This document shows positions 1-6,158 of a DNA stretch of 29,142 nt, piece by piece. The number at the start of each line of letters is the position of its first letter. Position 1 is the stretch's first letter. The notes below the pieces were generated by a model that did not search any database, had not been told where the DNA came from, and saw nothing but the letters and a program-made list of their open reading frames with translations. The translations under genes were made by a program, and so were the position numbers. The DNA is taken from positions 1 to 29,142 of IMG/VR virus record IMGVR_UViG_3300007539_009602. One strand, given 5' to 3'. The stretch comes from a virus.

Positions 1-52
1 TATTATAAAAGCTAAAGTTAATGAAGCAATTGATTTATTTGAAGATGCTATC

Positions 53-790
53 ATGGACAACTCAATAACTGTAATTCTAAACTGCTACAGAAGACCAGAA
101 TATTTAAAAGAACAGATAATGTCCATCAAAGAACAAACTGTCAAACCAAAAGAGATTTGGTTGTGGGTAAATTATCATGAAGATAATAAAGATATTGACT
201 TTGCTGAATTTGATGTAGATAGAGTAATAAGAAACGATTACAATTGGAAATTTTATGGAAGATTTGCTGGTGCAATGCTAAGTGACTCTAAATTCATAGC
301 TATGTTTGATGATGACACAATTCCCGGTAAAAAATGGTTTCAGAACTGTTTAGACACTATGAAAACTAATGAAGGTATTTTAGGTGGAGCTGGAGTAATT
401 TTAAATGGAAACAGATATACAGGACATGATAGATTTGGATGGTCTTCTAGAAATGAAAAAATAGTAGAAGTTGATCTCGTTGGACATGCTTGGTTTTTCA
501 AACAAGAATGGTTGAAGTATCTTTGGATGGAAAAACCATTTACATGGGAAAATGGAGAAGACATACAATTCTCATATTGTGCTCAAAGATTTGGAGGAAT
601 AAAAACATATTGCCCTCCACATCCAAAGTACGATAAGGAACTGTTCAGTTCAATGAAAGGATACGAATTAGGGGTTGATGATAAAGCAACCTCTAAAGCA
701 AGAAATCATAAAATATTTTATCCACAAAGAGATGCTTGCGTAAAAAACGCAATAAACAATGGTTGGAAGACCGTAAGGAGTAATAAATGA
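53..790 (+). CDS. GT-A fold (GT2-like) glycosyltransferase
   Basis: Probably transfers a sugar from a nucleotide-sugar donor to an unknown acceptor. The N-terminus (residues 5-20, ITVILNCYRRPEYLKEQI) is the usual first strand and helix of GT2/GT-A enzymes. The metal and donor-binding DxD motif is D86-D87-D88 in MFDDDTIPG, and a later ENGEDIQFSY segment fits the acidic catalytic-base region of this fold. At 245 residues it is one GT-A domain with no membrane segment. It is the first of six sugar genes and ends in a 4-base ATGA overlap with the next, which suggests coupled translation. Start: ATG at 53 has only a weak ribosome site, and the same frame is open from base 2 to 53 with no stop, so the real start may lie upstream of the window. 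Family call is good; donor and acceptor are unknown. Confidence 0.82.
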   Translation: MDNSITVILNCYRRPEYLKEQIMSIKEQTVKPKEIWLWVNYHEDNKDIDFAEFDVDRVIRNDYNWKFYGRFAGAMLSDSKFIAMFDDDTIPGKKWFQNCLDTMKTNEGILGGAGVILNGNRYTGHDRFGWSSRNEKIVEVDLVGHAWFFKQEWLKYLWMEKPFTWENGEDIQFSYCAQRFGGIKTYCPPHPKYDKELFSSMKGYELGVDDKATSKARNHKIFYPQRDACVKNAINNGWKTVRSNK

Positions 791-1380
791 AAAAAAACTT
801 TAATAGCGCTGAATATTGGGAAAAAAGATACAAATCAGGTAGAAACTCTGGTGGTGGATCTTATGGTGATAACTGTACGTACAAAGCTTCTATTATTAAT
901 CAATTTTTAGAAGAAAACAATATTTCATCTGCGATAGAACTTGGGTGTGGAGATGGTAATCAATTGTCTCATATTGACTACAAAAAATATTATGGTTATG
1001 ATGTTAGTGAAACTGTGGTAAATTTATGTAAAGAAAAGTTTGCTAACAGTCAACAATTTAAATTTACAAATAAAATAAATGATTTACCTTCAAAAGCAGA
1101 ATTAAGTTTGAGCCTAGATGTTATTTATCACTTAATAGAAGACGAGGTTTATGAAGAATATCTAAAACAACTATTTGATAGATCTAGTGAATATGTTATT
1201 ATTTTTAGCAGTAATTTTATCGACAAAAAGAGTAGTGAACATGTAAAACATAGAGAATTTGTAATTGATATAGAAAAAAGAATACCTAATTTTTTTCTTT
1301 ACAAAACAATAGAAACTCCAAAAAGTATCCATTCCTCAGCTAATTTTTATTTCTTTAAAAAAGGTGACAAAAATGTTTGA
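787..1380 (+). CDS. Class I SAM-dependent methyltransferase
   Basis: Probably transfers a methyl group from S-adenosylmethionine. The SAM-binding glycine motif I is ELGCGDGN at residues 51-58. It is preceded by an N-terminal lead-in (SAEYWEKRYKSG) of the kind seen in many small methyltransferases. An acidic strand and helix (YYGYDVSETVV) would bind the ribose, and SLDVIYHLIEDEVY resembles the motif IV-V region of the TylF/UbiE-like group. At 197 residues it is a single catalytic domain. It overlaps the glycosyltransferase upstream by ATGA and the GT-D-like gene downstream by 8 bases. Being in a sugar cassette, it may methylate a sugar or glycan, but that is inferred from position only. The substrate cannot be read from the sequence. 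Confidence 0.8.
   Translation: MKKNFNSAEYWEKRYKSGRNSGGGSYGDNCTYKASIINQFLEENNISSAIELGCGDGNQLSHIDYKKYYGYDVSETVVNLCKEKFANSQQFKFTNKINDLPSKAELSLSLDVIYHLIEDEVYEEYLKQLFDRSSEYVIIFSSNFIDKKSSEHVKHREFVIDIEKRIPNFFLYKTIETPKSIHSSANFYFFKKGDKNV
1361..1366 (+). promoter_or_regulatory. Ribosome binding site deciding a start
   Basis: The bases AAGGTG sit 6 bases before ATG at 1373. The GTG at 1364 in the same frame is itself part of this Shine-Dalgarno-like element, so it is unlikely to be the start. I therefore begin the next gene at 1373 rather than 1364. Confidence 0.55.
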
Positions 1381-2107
1381 TATCAAAGAAAAAAATTATA
1401 GAAATGATTTGACTTACATAATCGAAAAATTAAGATCAAAACAAAGTTTTGCATTTTCAAAATATGCTGATGGAGAATTGCATATTTTATCCAACAAACC
1501 TATTAATAACGGAGAGTTTTGGTTTAATCCAAAAACAGACACACTTTACAGAAAGCAATTGATTGACTCTCTTAGGTACAAAAATGATAATTATTATGTT
1601 GGCATTTCTTGTCCTTGTTGTATTGGAGGAAAAACAGTACATGAGTGGTACAAGAAACAATCTGATCAAAAGTTAGAGAATCTAACTTGGGCTAATATTT
1701 TTGTAAATGGAAATCACAAATATTACATAGAAAATATGGTACCACTATATTCTAACTATGATGTAATCTTGGTATCAAACACAGATTCTAATTTGCAAAG
1801 ACTTCCATTTGAAGTAAAAAAACACTTCAAAATTGGCAAAAACGCTTGGATCAAAGACACTGATCTGATAAATGAAATGAAAAACTTTATTGATAATGAG
1901 AGAGTAGAAAAAAGTTTATTTTTATTCTGTGCGGGTCCTTTTGGCAACATATTGGTACAACAATTATTTGATTATAACAAGAAAAATACTTACATAGATA
2001 TTGGCTCAACCTTGAATCATTACCTCCTTGGAAAAGATGGAAATAATAGAGGATATTTGAGAGGAGAAAGATCTATCAATAAAGTATGCATTTGGAGTGA
2101 ACAATGA
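1373..2107 (+). CDS. GT-D fold (DUF1792-like) glycosyltransferase
   Basis: Probably a glycosyltransferase of the GT-D fold, first known from streptococcal adhesin glycosylation. The family hallmark, an N-terminal R/K-Y-x-DGE motif, appears as FSKYADGEL with D33-G34-E35. The C-terminal half has LFCAGPFGNILVQQLF and then YIDIGSTLNHYLLG (residues 207-220), matching the usual 'GP...' helix followed by 'xDIGs' in that family. At 244 residues (ATG 1373) the length fits one domain. It lies between two methyltransferase genes, overlapping the earlier one by 8 bases and the later one by ATGA. A CPCC cluster in the middle (around residues 77-80) is unusual and could be structural. The family call comes from motif resemblance, not from a search; donor and acceptor are unknown. 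Confidence 0.62.
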   Translation: MFDIKEKNYRNDLTYIIEKLRSKQSFAFSKYADGELHILSNKPINNGEFWFNPKTDTLYRKQLIDSLRYKNDNYYVGISCPCCIGGKTVHEWYKKQSDQKLENLTWANIFVNGNHKYYIENMVPLYSNYDVILVSNTDSNLQRLPFEVKKHFKIGKNAWIKDTDLINEMKNFIDNERVEKSLFLFCAGPFGNILVQQLFDYNKKNTYIDIGSTLNHYLLGKDGNNRGYLRGERSINKVCIWSEQ

Positions 2108-2742
2108 TTAAAATTGAAAAATATAAAAATGATGGATGGGGAATAAGCCAAGAAGGCTTCTCTGATCTTTTAAGTTTAATAAAACAACATGATAAACAAA
2201 CATTGTCAATTCTAGAGTTCGGTTCAGGAATATCGACTCAATTTTTAGTTGACGTAGTGGAAAGCAATGTAAAACAATTACAAATTGAATCATATGATAA
2301 TGATCCTAAATGGGCTTTTAAACAACCAGAAAAGTATGATTTTTTAAATTTAAAAATAAGAAATTTGGTAGAATGTACTGATAAAGAATATGCAAATATG
2401 TTTTTGAAAAAAGAATATCACAAAGACAAAATGAAGATCAAAAAAACAGCACCGACAACAAGACAAAAGAACTGCTTCTATGAGATAAAGGAAGATGACT
2501 TATGTAATGAATATGATATCGTAATATTGGATGGTCCAAATGGAAATGGAAGAAGCTTCGCTTTTTTGCATTTAAATACGATTTTGAAACCTGGTTCTTT
2601 TATTTTTATTGATGATTATCTTCACTATCCATTTGTTGAAACATTAAAACATTTTTTTGATGTAAAGTTGTTTAGTGAAAAAAACAATGGTCTAAGTCAA
2701 CAATATGTTATTTATGAAATTTTAAAAAAGAGGAAAAAATGA
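2104..2742 (+). CDS. Class I SAM methyltransferase-like protein
   Basis: Probably a Rossmann-fold methyltransferase. ILEFGSGISTQFLV (residues 36-49) is a motif I variant with G40-S41-G42, followed by an acidic turn at IESYDNDP. VILDGPNGNGR (residues 140-150) looks like the motif IV acidic loop found in O-methyltransferase-like and FkbM/TylF-like proteins. LKPGSFIFIDDYLHYP resembles the late strand that in TylF-type enzymes carries a metal-binding DD. At 212 residues it is one domain. It overlaps the GT-D-like gene by ATGA at its start and the dehydrogenase gene by ATGA at its end. The pair of unlike methyltransferases in one cassette suggests two separate modifications of the same product or linked substrates, but this is inference. 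An inactive or non-methylating Rossmann protein is possible. Confidence 0.66.
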   Translation: MIKIEKYKNDGWGISQEGFSDLLSLIKQHDKQTLSILEFGSGISTQFLVDVVESNVKQLQIESYDNDPKWAFKQPEKYDFLNLKIRNLVECTDKEYANMFLKKEYHKDKMKIKKTAPTTRQKNCFYEIKEDDLCNEYDIVILDGPNGNGRSFAFLHLNTILKPGSFIFIDDYLHYPFVETLKHFFDVKLFSEKNNGLSQQYVIYEILKKRKK

Positions 2743-3587
2743 AAATAGGAATAATAGGAAACGGTTTTGTAGGATCTGCAATAATTCACGGGTTCGTGCT
2801 TCATGTCGAAGATATTTTAATCTTTGATTCTGATAAAAGAAAGAGCACACATACATTAAAAGAAATATCGGAACTTTGCGATATTATATTTATTTGCGTT
2901 CCAACGCCAATGTTGAAAAATGGTAAATGTGACTTGTCAATAGTAGAGGAAGTTGTAAGTAATATTTGTCTCTATCAAAACAGAAACAAAGATGCAGCTG
3001 TTGTAATCAAATCAACCGTAGTTCCCGGAACAGTAGAGTCGTTAGCAAAAAACTTCCCAGATGTAAACTTTGTATTCAATCCAGAGTTTTTAACAGAAAG
3101 AAAAGCTAGGCTTGACTTTATTAATACTTCTAGAGTTGTGTTAGGTGGAAGTTTAAGTGGTGTTGAGAAAGTAGAAAAACTTTACAGATTAAGATTTCCG
3201 TATGTTAAGATTATTAAAACAGATTTAGGAACAGCTCAATTGATAAAATACATGGCAAATTGTTTTTTTGCTACCAAGGTGTCTTTTATGAATGAGATGA
3301 AACAAGTTTGTGATGCGATTGAAGGAGATTGGGATAAAGCTTTAGAAGGGTTTATAACAGATGGAAGAATTGGCAACTCTCATATTGATGTTCCTGGTCA
3401 TGACGGAAGTTTAGGCTTTGGTGGTAAATGTTTTCCTAAAGACATAAATGCAATGATAGTGAGATGTAAAGAATTAGGAATAGACCCGAAAGTTATGAAA
3501 GCTGCATGGGAAAAGAATCTAGAGGTTCGAGATGATTTGGATTGGCTGAGAATAGAGGGAGCTACTAACTTCGAGGATAACAAATGA
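2739..3587 (+). CDS. Short UDP-glucose/GDP-mannose dehydrogenase family protein
   Basis: Members of this family oxidise a nucleotide sugar at C6 in two NAD-dependent steps, for example UDP-glucose to UDP-glucuronate. The N-terminal NAD site is IGIIGNGFVGSA. The strand ICVPTPM and the segment KSTVVPGTVE (about residues 88-97) are typical. NPEFLTERKA covers the conserved NPEFLxEG-like substrate loop, with ER in place of the usual EG. GFGGKCFPKD carries the catalytic cysteine at C231. At 282 residues it is much shorter than bacterial enzymes (about 390-450): it stops soon after the catalytic motif and lacks most of the C-terminal sugar-nucleotide-binding domain. A good ribosome site (AGAGGA) precedes the start. 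The exact sugar cannot be assigned, and the truncation leaves activity uncertain. Confidence 0.85.
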   Translation: MKIGIIGNGFVGSAIIHGFVLHVEDILIFDSDKRKSTHTLKEISELCDIIFICVPTPMLKNGKCDLSIVEEVVSNICLYQNRNKDAAVVIKSTVVPGTVESLAKNFPDVNFVFNPEFLTERKARLDFINTSRVVLGGSLSGVEKVEKLYRLRFPYVKIIKTDLGTAQLIKYMANCFFATKVSFMNEMKQVCDAIEGDWDKALEGFITDGRIGNSHIDVPGHDGSLGFGGKCFPKDINAMIVRCKELGIDPKVMKAAWEKNLEVRDDLDWLRIEGATNFEDNK

Positions 3588-4423
3588 GAGTTCTAGTAAC
3601 TGGTGGTTTAGGATTTATTGGAAGTAACTTGGTAGATATCTTAATCGATAAAGGTTATGATGTAGTCATATTGGATAATTTATCTTCAGGCATTATTTCT
3701 AACAGAAACAAAAAAGCAAAATTAGTTATCTCTGATGTAAGGGAAATCTTTAATTCACCAATTACCGGTAAATTTGATGTAATTTATCATTTAGCTGCCG
3801 AGGCAAGAATACAGCCAAGTTATAAAAAGCCTTTGAAATGGTTACAGTCTAATGTAGATGGGACCTCCACTATCTGTGAATTTGCTAGAAGTCAAGGTGC
3901 AAAGCTAATCAATGCAGGATCATCTTCTTGTTATGGTGGTAAATATATGAATCCATACACTTTTTCTAAAAAAATAGGAGAAGAAATATGTGAAATGTAC
4001 TCAAAAGTTTTTCAAACTTCAACTGTTACTGCGAGATTTTTTAATGTATATGGTCCTCGTAATCCTTTGATAGGAGAGTTTACTCCAATAATAGCAAAAT
4101 TCGAACAACAATACAAGAACAGTCAACCACTTACAATTGTTGGAGATGGTTCACAAAGAAGAGATTTTACACATGTGTATGACATTTGTGAGGGATTATA
4201 TGCTCTCTCAAAGAACAGTTGGAAAGGTGAGATATTTAATTTAGGAACTGGAAAAAACTATTCTATTTTAGAAGTAGCAGAGATGTTTGGAGGTGAAAAA
4301 AAGTTTTTACCTAAAAGACCTGGTGAATCACAAGAAACTTTAGCTGACATATCTGAAACTACTAAAAAAACCGGATGGAAACCAAAATATAATTTAGAAA
4401 ATTACATAAAGGAGAAAAAATGA
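3584..4423 (+). CDS. NAD-dependent nucleotide-sugar epimerase/decarboxylase (extended SDR)
   Basis: An extended short-chain dehydrogenase acting on nucleotide sugars. The N-terminal Rossmann motif is VTGGLGFIGSNL, followed by the acidic VILDNLSSG that selects NAD. The catalytic set is visible: GSSSCYGG (residues 112-119) supplies the Ser, and Y125-x3-K129 in PYTFSKKIGEE is the Tyr-Lys pair. ARFFNVYGPRNP and GDGSQRRDFTHVYD are conserved substrate loops of GalE/UDP-glucuronate epimerase-decarboxylase types. At 279 residues it is slightly shorter than the usual 310-340. It directly follows the dehydrogenase (ATGA overlap, GAGG ribosome site), so a two-step route such as UDP-glucuronate to UDP-galacturonate or UDP-xylose is plausible. 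The product cannot be fixed from motifs alone. Its end overlaps the next small gene by ATGA. Confidence 0.88.
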   Translation: MRVLVTGGLGFIGSNLVDILIDKGYDVVILDNLSSGIISNRNKKAKLVISDVREIFNSPITGKFDVIYHLAAEARIQPSYKKPLKWLQSNVDGTSTICEFARSQGAKLINAGSSSCYGGKYMNPYTFSKKIGEEICEMYSKVFQTSTVTARFFNVYGPRNPLIGEFTPIIAKFEQQYKNSQPLTIVGDGSQRRDFTHVYDICEGLYALSKNSWKGEIFNLGTGKNYSILEVAEMFGGEKKFLPKRPGESQETLADISETTKKTGWKPKYNLENYIKEKK

Positions 4424-4611
4424 AATTATCTGATCAAGCACTTGCCGCAATAATGATGGCATTACAAAAAGCTCTAACCGAACAAACAGATATTGTCCCT
4501 GTTCTTAAATCTTTCGAACTGGACCTTATGGATAACGGAGAGCTTCTTGTTAAGAACCCTCCAACCGTTAAGGCTCAACCAAAGATTTACACTGGTGAAG
4601 AAGATGCCTAG
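4420..4611 (+). CDS. Small conserved-looking phage protein, function unknown
   Basis: A 63-residue protein that I do not assign to a named function. It starts with a helix-like stretch (KLSDQALAAIMMALQKAL) and ends in a more polar, proline-containing tail (LLVKNPPTVKAQPKIY). There is no signal peptide and no clear membrane helix. Gene evidence is strong for such a short frame: GGAG lies 5 bases before the ATG, it overlaps the epimerase gene by ATGA, and it overlaps the zinc-ribbon gene by 8 bases. It marks the change from the sugar cassette to the small regulatory module leading to the late sigma factor. The sequence style recalls small proteins of T4-like marine phages, but that is memory rather than a search. 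Confidence 0.7.
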   Translation: MKLSDQALAAIMMALQKALTEQTDIVPVLKSFELDLMDNGELLVKNPPTVKAQPKIYTGEEDA

Positions 4612-4852
4612 GTACGTCTATAAATGTACAAAATGCGAAGGAGAGTTTCAAGTTCGTCATGGAATGAGTGAAACTCAGGAATCATGTGAATTGTGTGAGG
4701 CCACAGGAACTCTTCAACGCATCCCTCAATTAACTTCTATTTCAAAACCTCCGTCGGAAGAGGGAAAGAGAGTTAAAGAAGCTATCGAGGACAATAAGAA
4801 AATTTTCAAAGAACTATATAACGAAGCGAGGAACCAAACTTATGACGATTGA
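4604..4852 (+). CDS. FmdB-type zinc ribbon protein
   Basis: An 82-residue protein starting MPRYVYKCTKCEGEF, the usual opening of the FmdB/putative regulatory zinc-ribbon family. Two CxxC knuckles, C8/C11 and C28/C31, would bind one zinc ion. The segment after them (GTLQRIPQLTS) also fits the family, in which the ribbon is followed by a 'xRxxS/P' strand. The C-terminal half is a charged helix (GKRVKEAIEDNKKIFKELYNEA). The frame is open further upstream to 4493, but only the ATG at 4604 gives the family N-terminus, so I use it. It overlaps the small gene before it by 8 bases and the membrane-protein gene after it by 11. Function in phages is unknown; a role in transcription or as a protein adaptor is possible because it sits two genes before the late sigma factor. 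Confidence 0.85.
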   Translation: MPRYVYKCTKCEGEFQVRHGMSETQESCELCEATGTLQRIPQLTSISKPPSEEGKRVKEAIEDNKKIFKELYNEARNQTYDD

Positions 4853-5267
4853 TGCTGCACTTACAATTGTGCTTTTAATAAGCTTAGGATCAAATCTGGT
4901 GGGTTTTTTCTACATCCGAGACCTACTAGGTAGGCTTGGCTGGTTAACACAAAATTTGGCTAATTTAAGCGAATTAATCAATGGTTATAAAGAGCATATC
5001 AAAGGTGTGTATGAGTTAGAGAAGTTTTATGGAGATGACGATATAAAGATCTTGGTTCAACACACCAGTGATTTGATAGAGGTGATGGATGATTATTTAG
5101 AAGTCGGTCTTGATTCTGAATTAATCGAGGAAGATCTAACAGAGGACATAACAAATGACACAGAGACGACGAAAGACGAAAAACAAGAGAATGTATTTTA
5201 CTCAGATTCACGAGGACGCGATTCTGAAGTATTGCGCTCCAAATACAACATATCGGGAGAGATGTGA
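4842..5267 (+). CDS. Membrane-anchored acidic small protein
   Basis: A 141-residue protein with one clear N-terminal hydrophobic segment, about residues 5-24 (AALTIVLLISLGSNLVGFFY). An amphipathic region rich in Leu, Asn and Glu follows (LAQ/LANLSELI-type helix, about residues 38-75), then a strongly acidic tail (EEDLTEDITNDTE). It probably sits in the inner membrane with the tail in the cytoplasm, or acts as a signal-anchor protein. I do not recognise a family. The last 113 bases are shared with the late sigma gene in another frame, so its C-terminal 37 residues overlap the basic N-terminus of that protein. It overlaps the zinc-ribbon gene by 11 bases. Its place next to the late sigma factor is suggestive but does not reveal its role. 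Confidence 0.7.
   Translation: MTIDAALTIVLLISLGSNLVGFFYIRDLLGRLGWLTQNLANLSELINGYKEHIKGVYELEKFYGDDDIKILVQHTSDLIEVMDDYLEVGLDSELIEEDLTEDITNDTETTKDEKQENVFYSDSRGRDSEVLRSKYNISGEM
5141..5145 (+). promoter_or_regulatory. Ribosome binding site for the late sigma gene, inside its neighbour
   Basis: AGAGG lies 9 bases before ATG 5155 and within the coding region of the membrane-protein gene. It supports starting the sigma gene at 5155. The next in-frame ATG, at 5191, has a poorly spaced site (AAGAGA directly before it). Confidence 0.5.
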
Positions 5268-5853
5268 GCTGTATGAATCTTTAATTCAACCTGCCTTCTC
5301 AGAAATGGTTGATAAAATTGTATTCACTTACAGATTTACAACACTTCCAAATATAGAAGAACTGAGAGATGATTGTAAGGTGTGGCTTACTACCATTCTT
5401 GCAAAATATGATCCAAATCGTGGATCAAAAGCCTTTTCTTATTTCTCAGTGATAACCAAAAACTGGTTTATTGCTCAAGTGAAAAAGAACACAAAGAGAG
5501 CAAAAAGAGAAGTAGATTATGAATCAGCTGATGCTGAATTACAAAAATCTAGAATGACATCAGAAATGACTTTCCTTCAAGATGAGATGGAGAAAGAGTT
5601 TTGGGAAAACTTAAACAAAGAGATTGACTCTTGGGACTCAAAGAATATGAACGAGAATGAGAAGAAGGTCTTAGACGCGATAAGGATTCTTTTAAATTCG
5701 GTTGATGAGATTGATATCTTAAACAAGAAAGCTGTGTATCTTTATCTTCGAGAATTAACAGGATTTTCAACAAAACAGATTGTATCTCAATTAAATAAAC
5801 TAAGAAAGAAGTACAGAATCTTTAAAGATAACTGGGATGAAGGTAAAATTTAA
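5155..5853 (+). CDS. 55: T4 gp55-type late-transcription sigma factor
   Basis: Probably a phage sigma factor that directs host RNA polymerase to late promoters, as T4 gp55 does with the sliding clamp and gp33. The core match is the region-2-like stretch ILAKYDPNRGSKAFSYFS, then TKNWFIAQVKKNTKRAKRE (about residues 80-120), which has the pattern of gp55 homologues and sigma-70 region 2: a 'YDPxRG...FxYF' turn and an aromatic, basic recognition helix. A C-terminal helical part (NENEKKVLDAIRILL, then RELTGFSTKQIVSQLNKLRKKY) resembles a helix-turn-helix. It is 232 residues, somewhat longer than T4 gp55 (185). The N-terminus is very basic (MTQRRRKTKNKR). The gene begins 113 bases inside the membrane-protein gene. 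It is the best sign that late genes downstream follow the T4 late regime. Confidence 0.82.
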   Translation: MTQRRRKTKNKRMYFTQIHEDAILKYCAPNTTYRERCELYESLIQPAFSEMVDKIVFTYRFTTLPNIEELRDDCKVWLTTILAKYDPNRGSKAFSYFSVITKNWFIAQVKKNTKRAKREVDYESADAELQKSRMTSEMTFLQDEMEKEFWENLNKEIDSWDSKNMNENEKKVLDAIRILLNSVDEIDILNKKAVYLYLRELTGFSTKQIVSQLNKLRKKYRIFKDNWDEGKI

Positions 5854-5870
5854 CAGAGACTAATTATTGT

Positions 5871-6158
5871 ATGTCGAAAAAACTAGATGAAATCATACAA
5901 AAAACCCTTGCTAATATAGAGGAAGACCGATTGGTTACTCGAGATTTGCTCGAGGACGCTATGGAATATCTTGCAAAAGATGAACACCGCCATAGAGAAA
6001 TTGGCCTTACTTTGGCAAAGTATGTTGAAACACTTCAGCGTTCAAATGAACAAATGGTGAAGGTTGCTTCACTTATACAGAAAGAAGAGAAGAAAGAGGA
6101 CGGAATCTCAAAAGAAGAAATGGACAATATTTTCTCTGCGATTGCGGAGGAAGACTAA
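5871..6158 (+). CDS. Small helical acidic protein beside the late sigma gene
   Basis: A 95-residue protein without Cys that appears entirely helical (KLDEIIQKTLANIEEDRLVTRDLLEDAMEYL, read as separate helices, then IGLTLAKYVETLQRSNEQMV). I do not recognise a named family. Residues 80-95 form an acidic tail with hydrophobic residues (SKEEMDNIFSAIAEED), of the general kind phage transcription proteins use to bind the sliding clamp. It lies 17 bases after the late sigma gene with only a weak ribosome site. Its stop overlaps the next start in TAATG, which links it to the tail gene that follows. A role with the sigma factor (gp33-like coactivator) or as a small terminase-like or assembly protein is possible; neither is shown. 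Confidence 0.68.
   Translation: MSKKLDEIIQKTLANIEEDRLVTRDLLEDAMEYLAKDEHRHREIGLTLAKYVETLQRSNEQMVKVASLIQKEEKKEDGISKEEMDNIFSAIAEED

Noticed and set aside
1364-1372. GTG at 1364 as the start of the GT-D-like gene
   Set aside because: This GTG is part of the AAGGTG ribosome site of ATG 1373, so the later start is more likely.
4493-4603. A 37-codon N-terminal extension of the zinc-ribbon protein
   Set aside because: The family begins MPxYxYxC, which matches ATG 4604. The upstream part is the out-of-frame shadow of the 63-aa gene.
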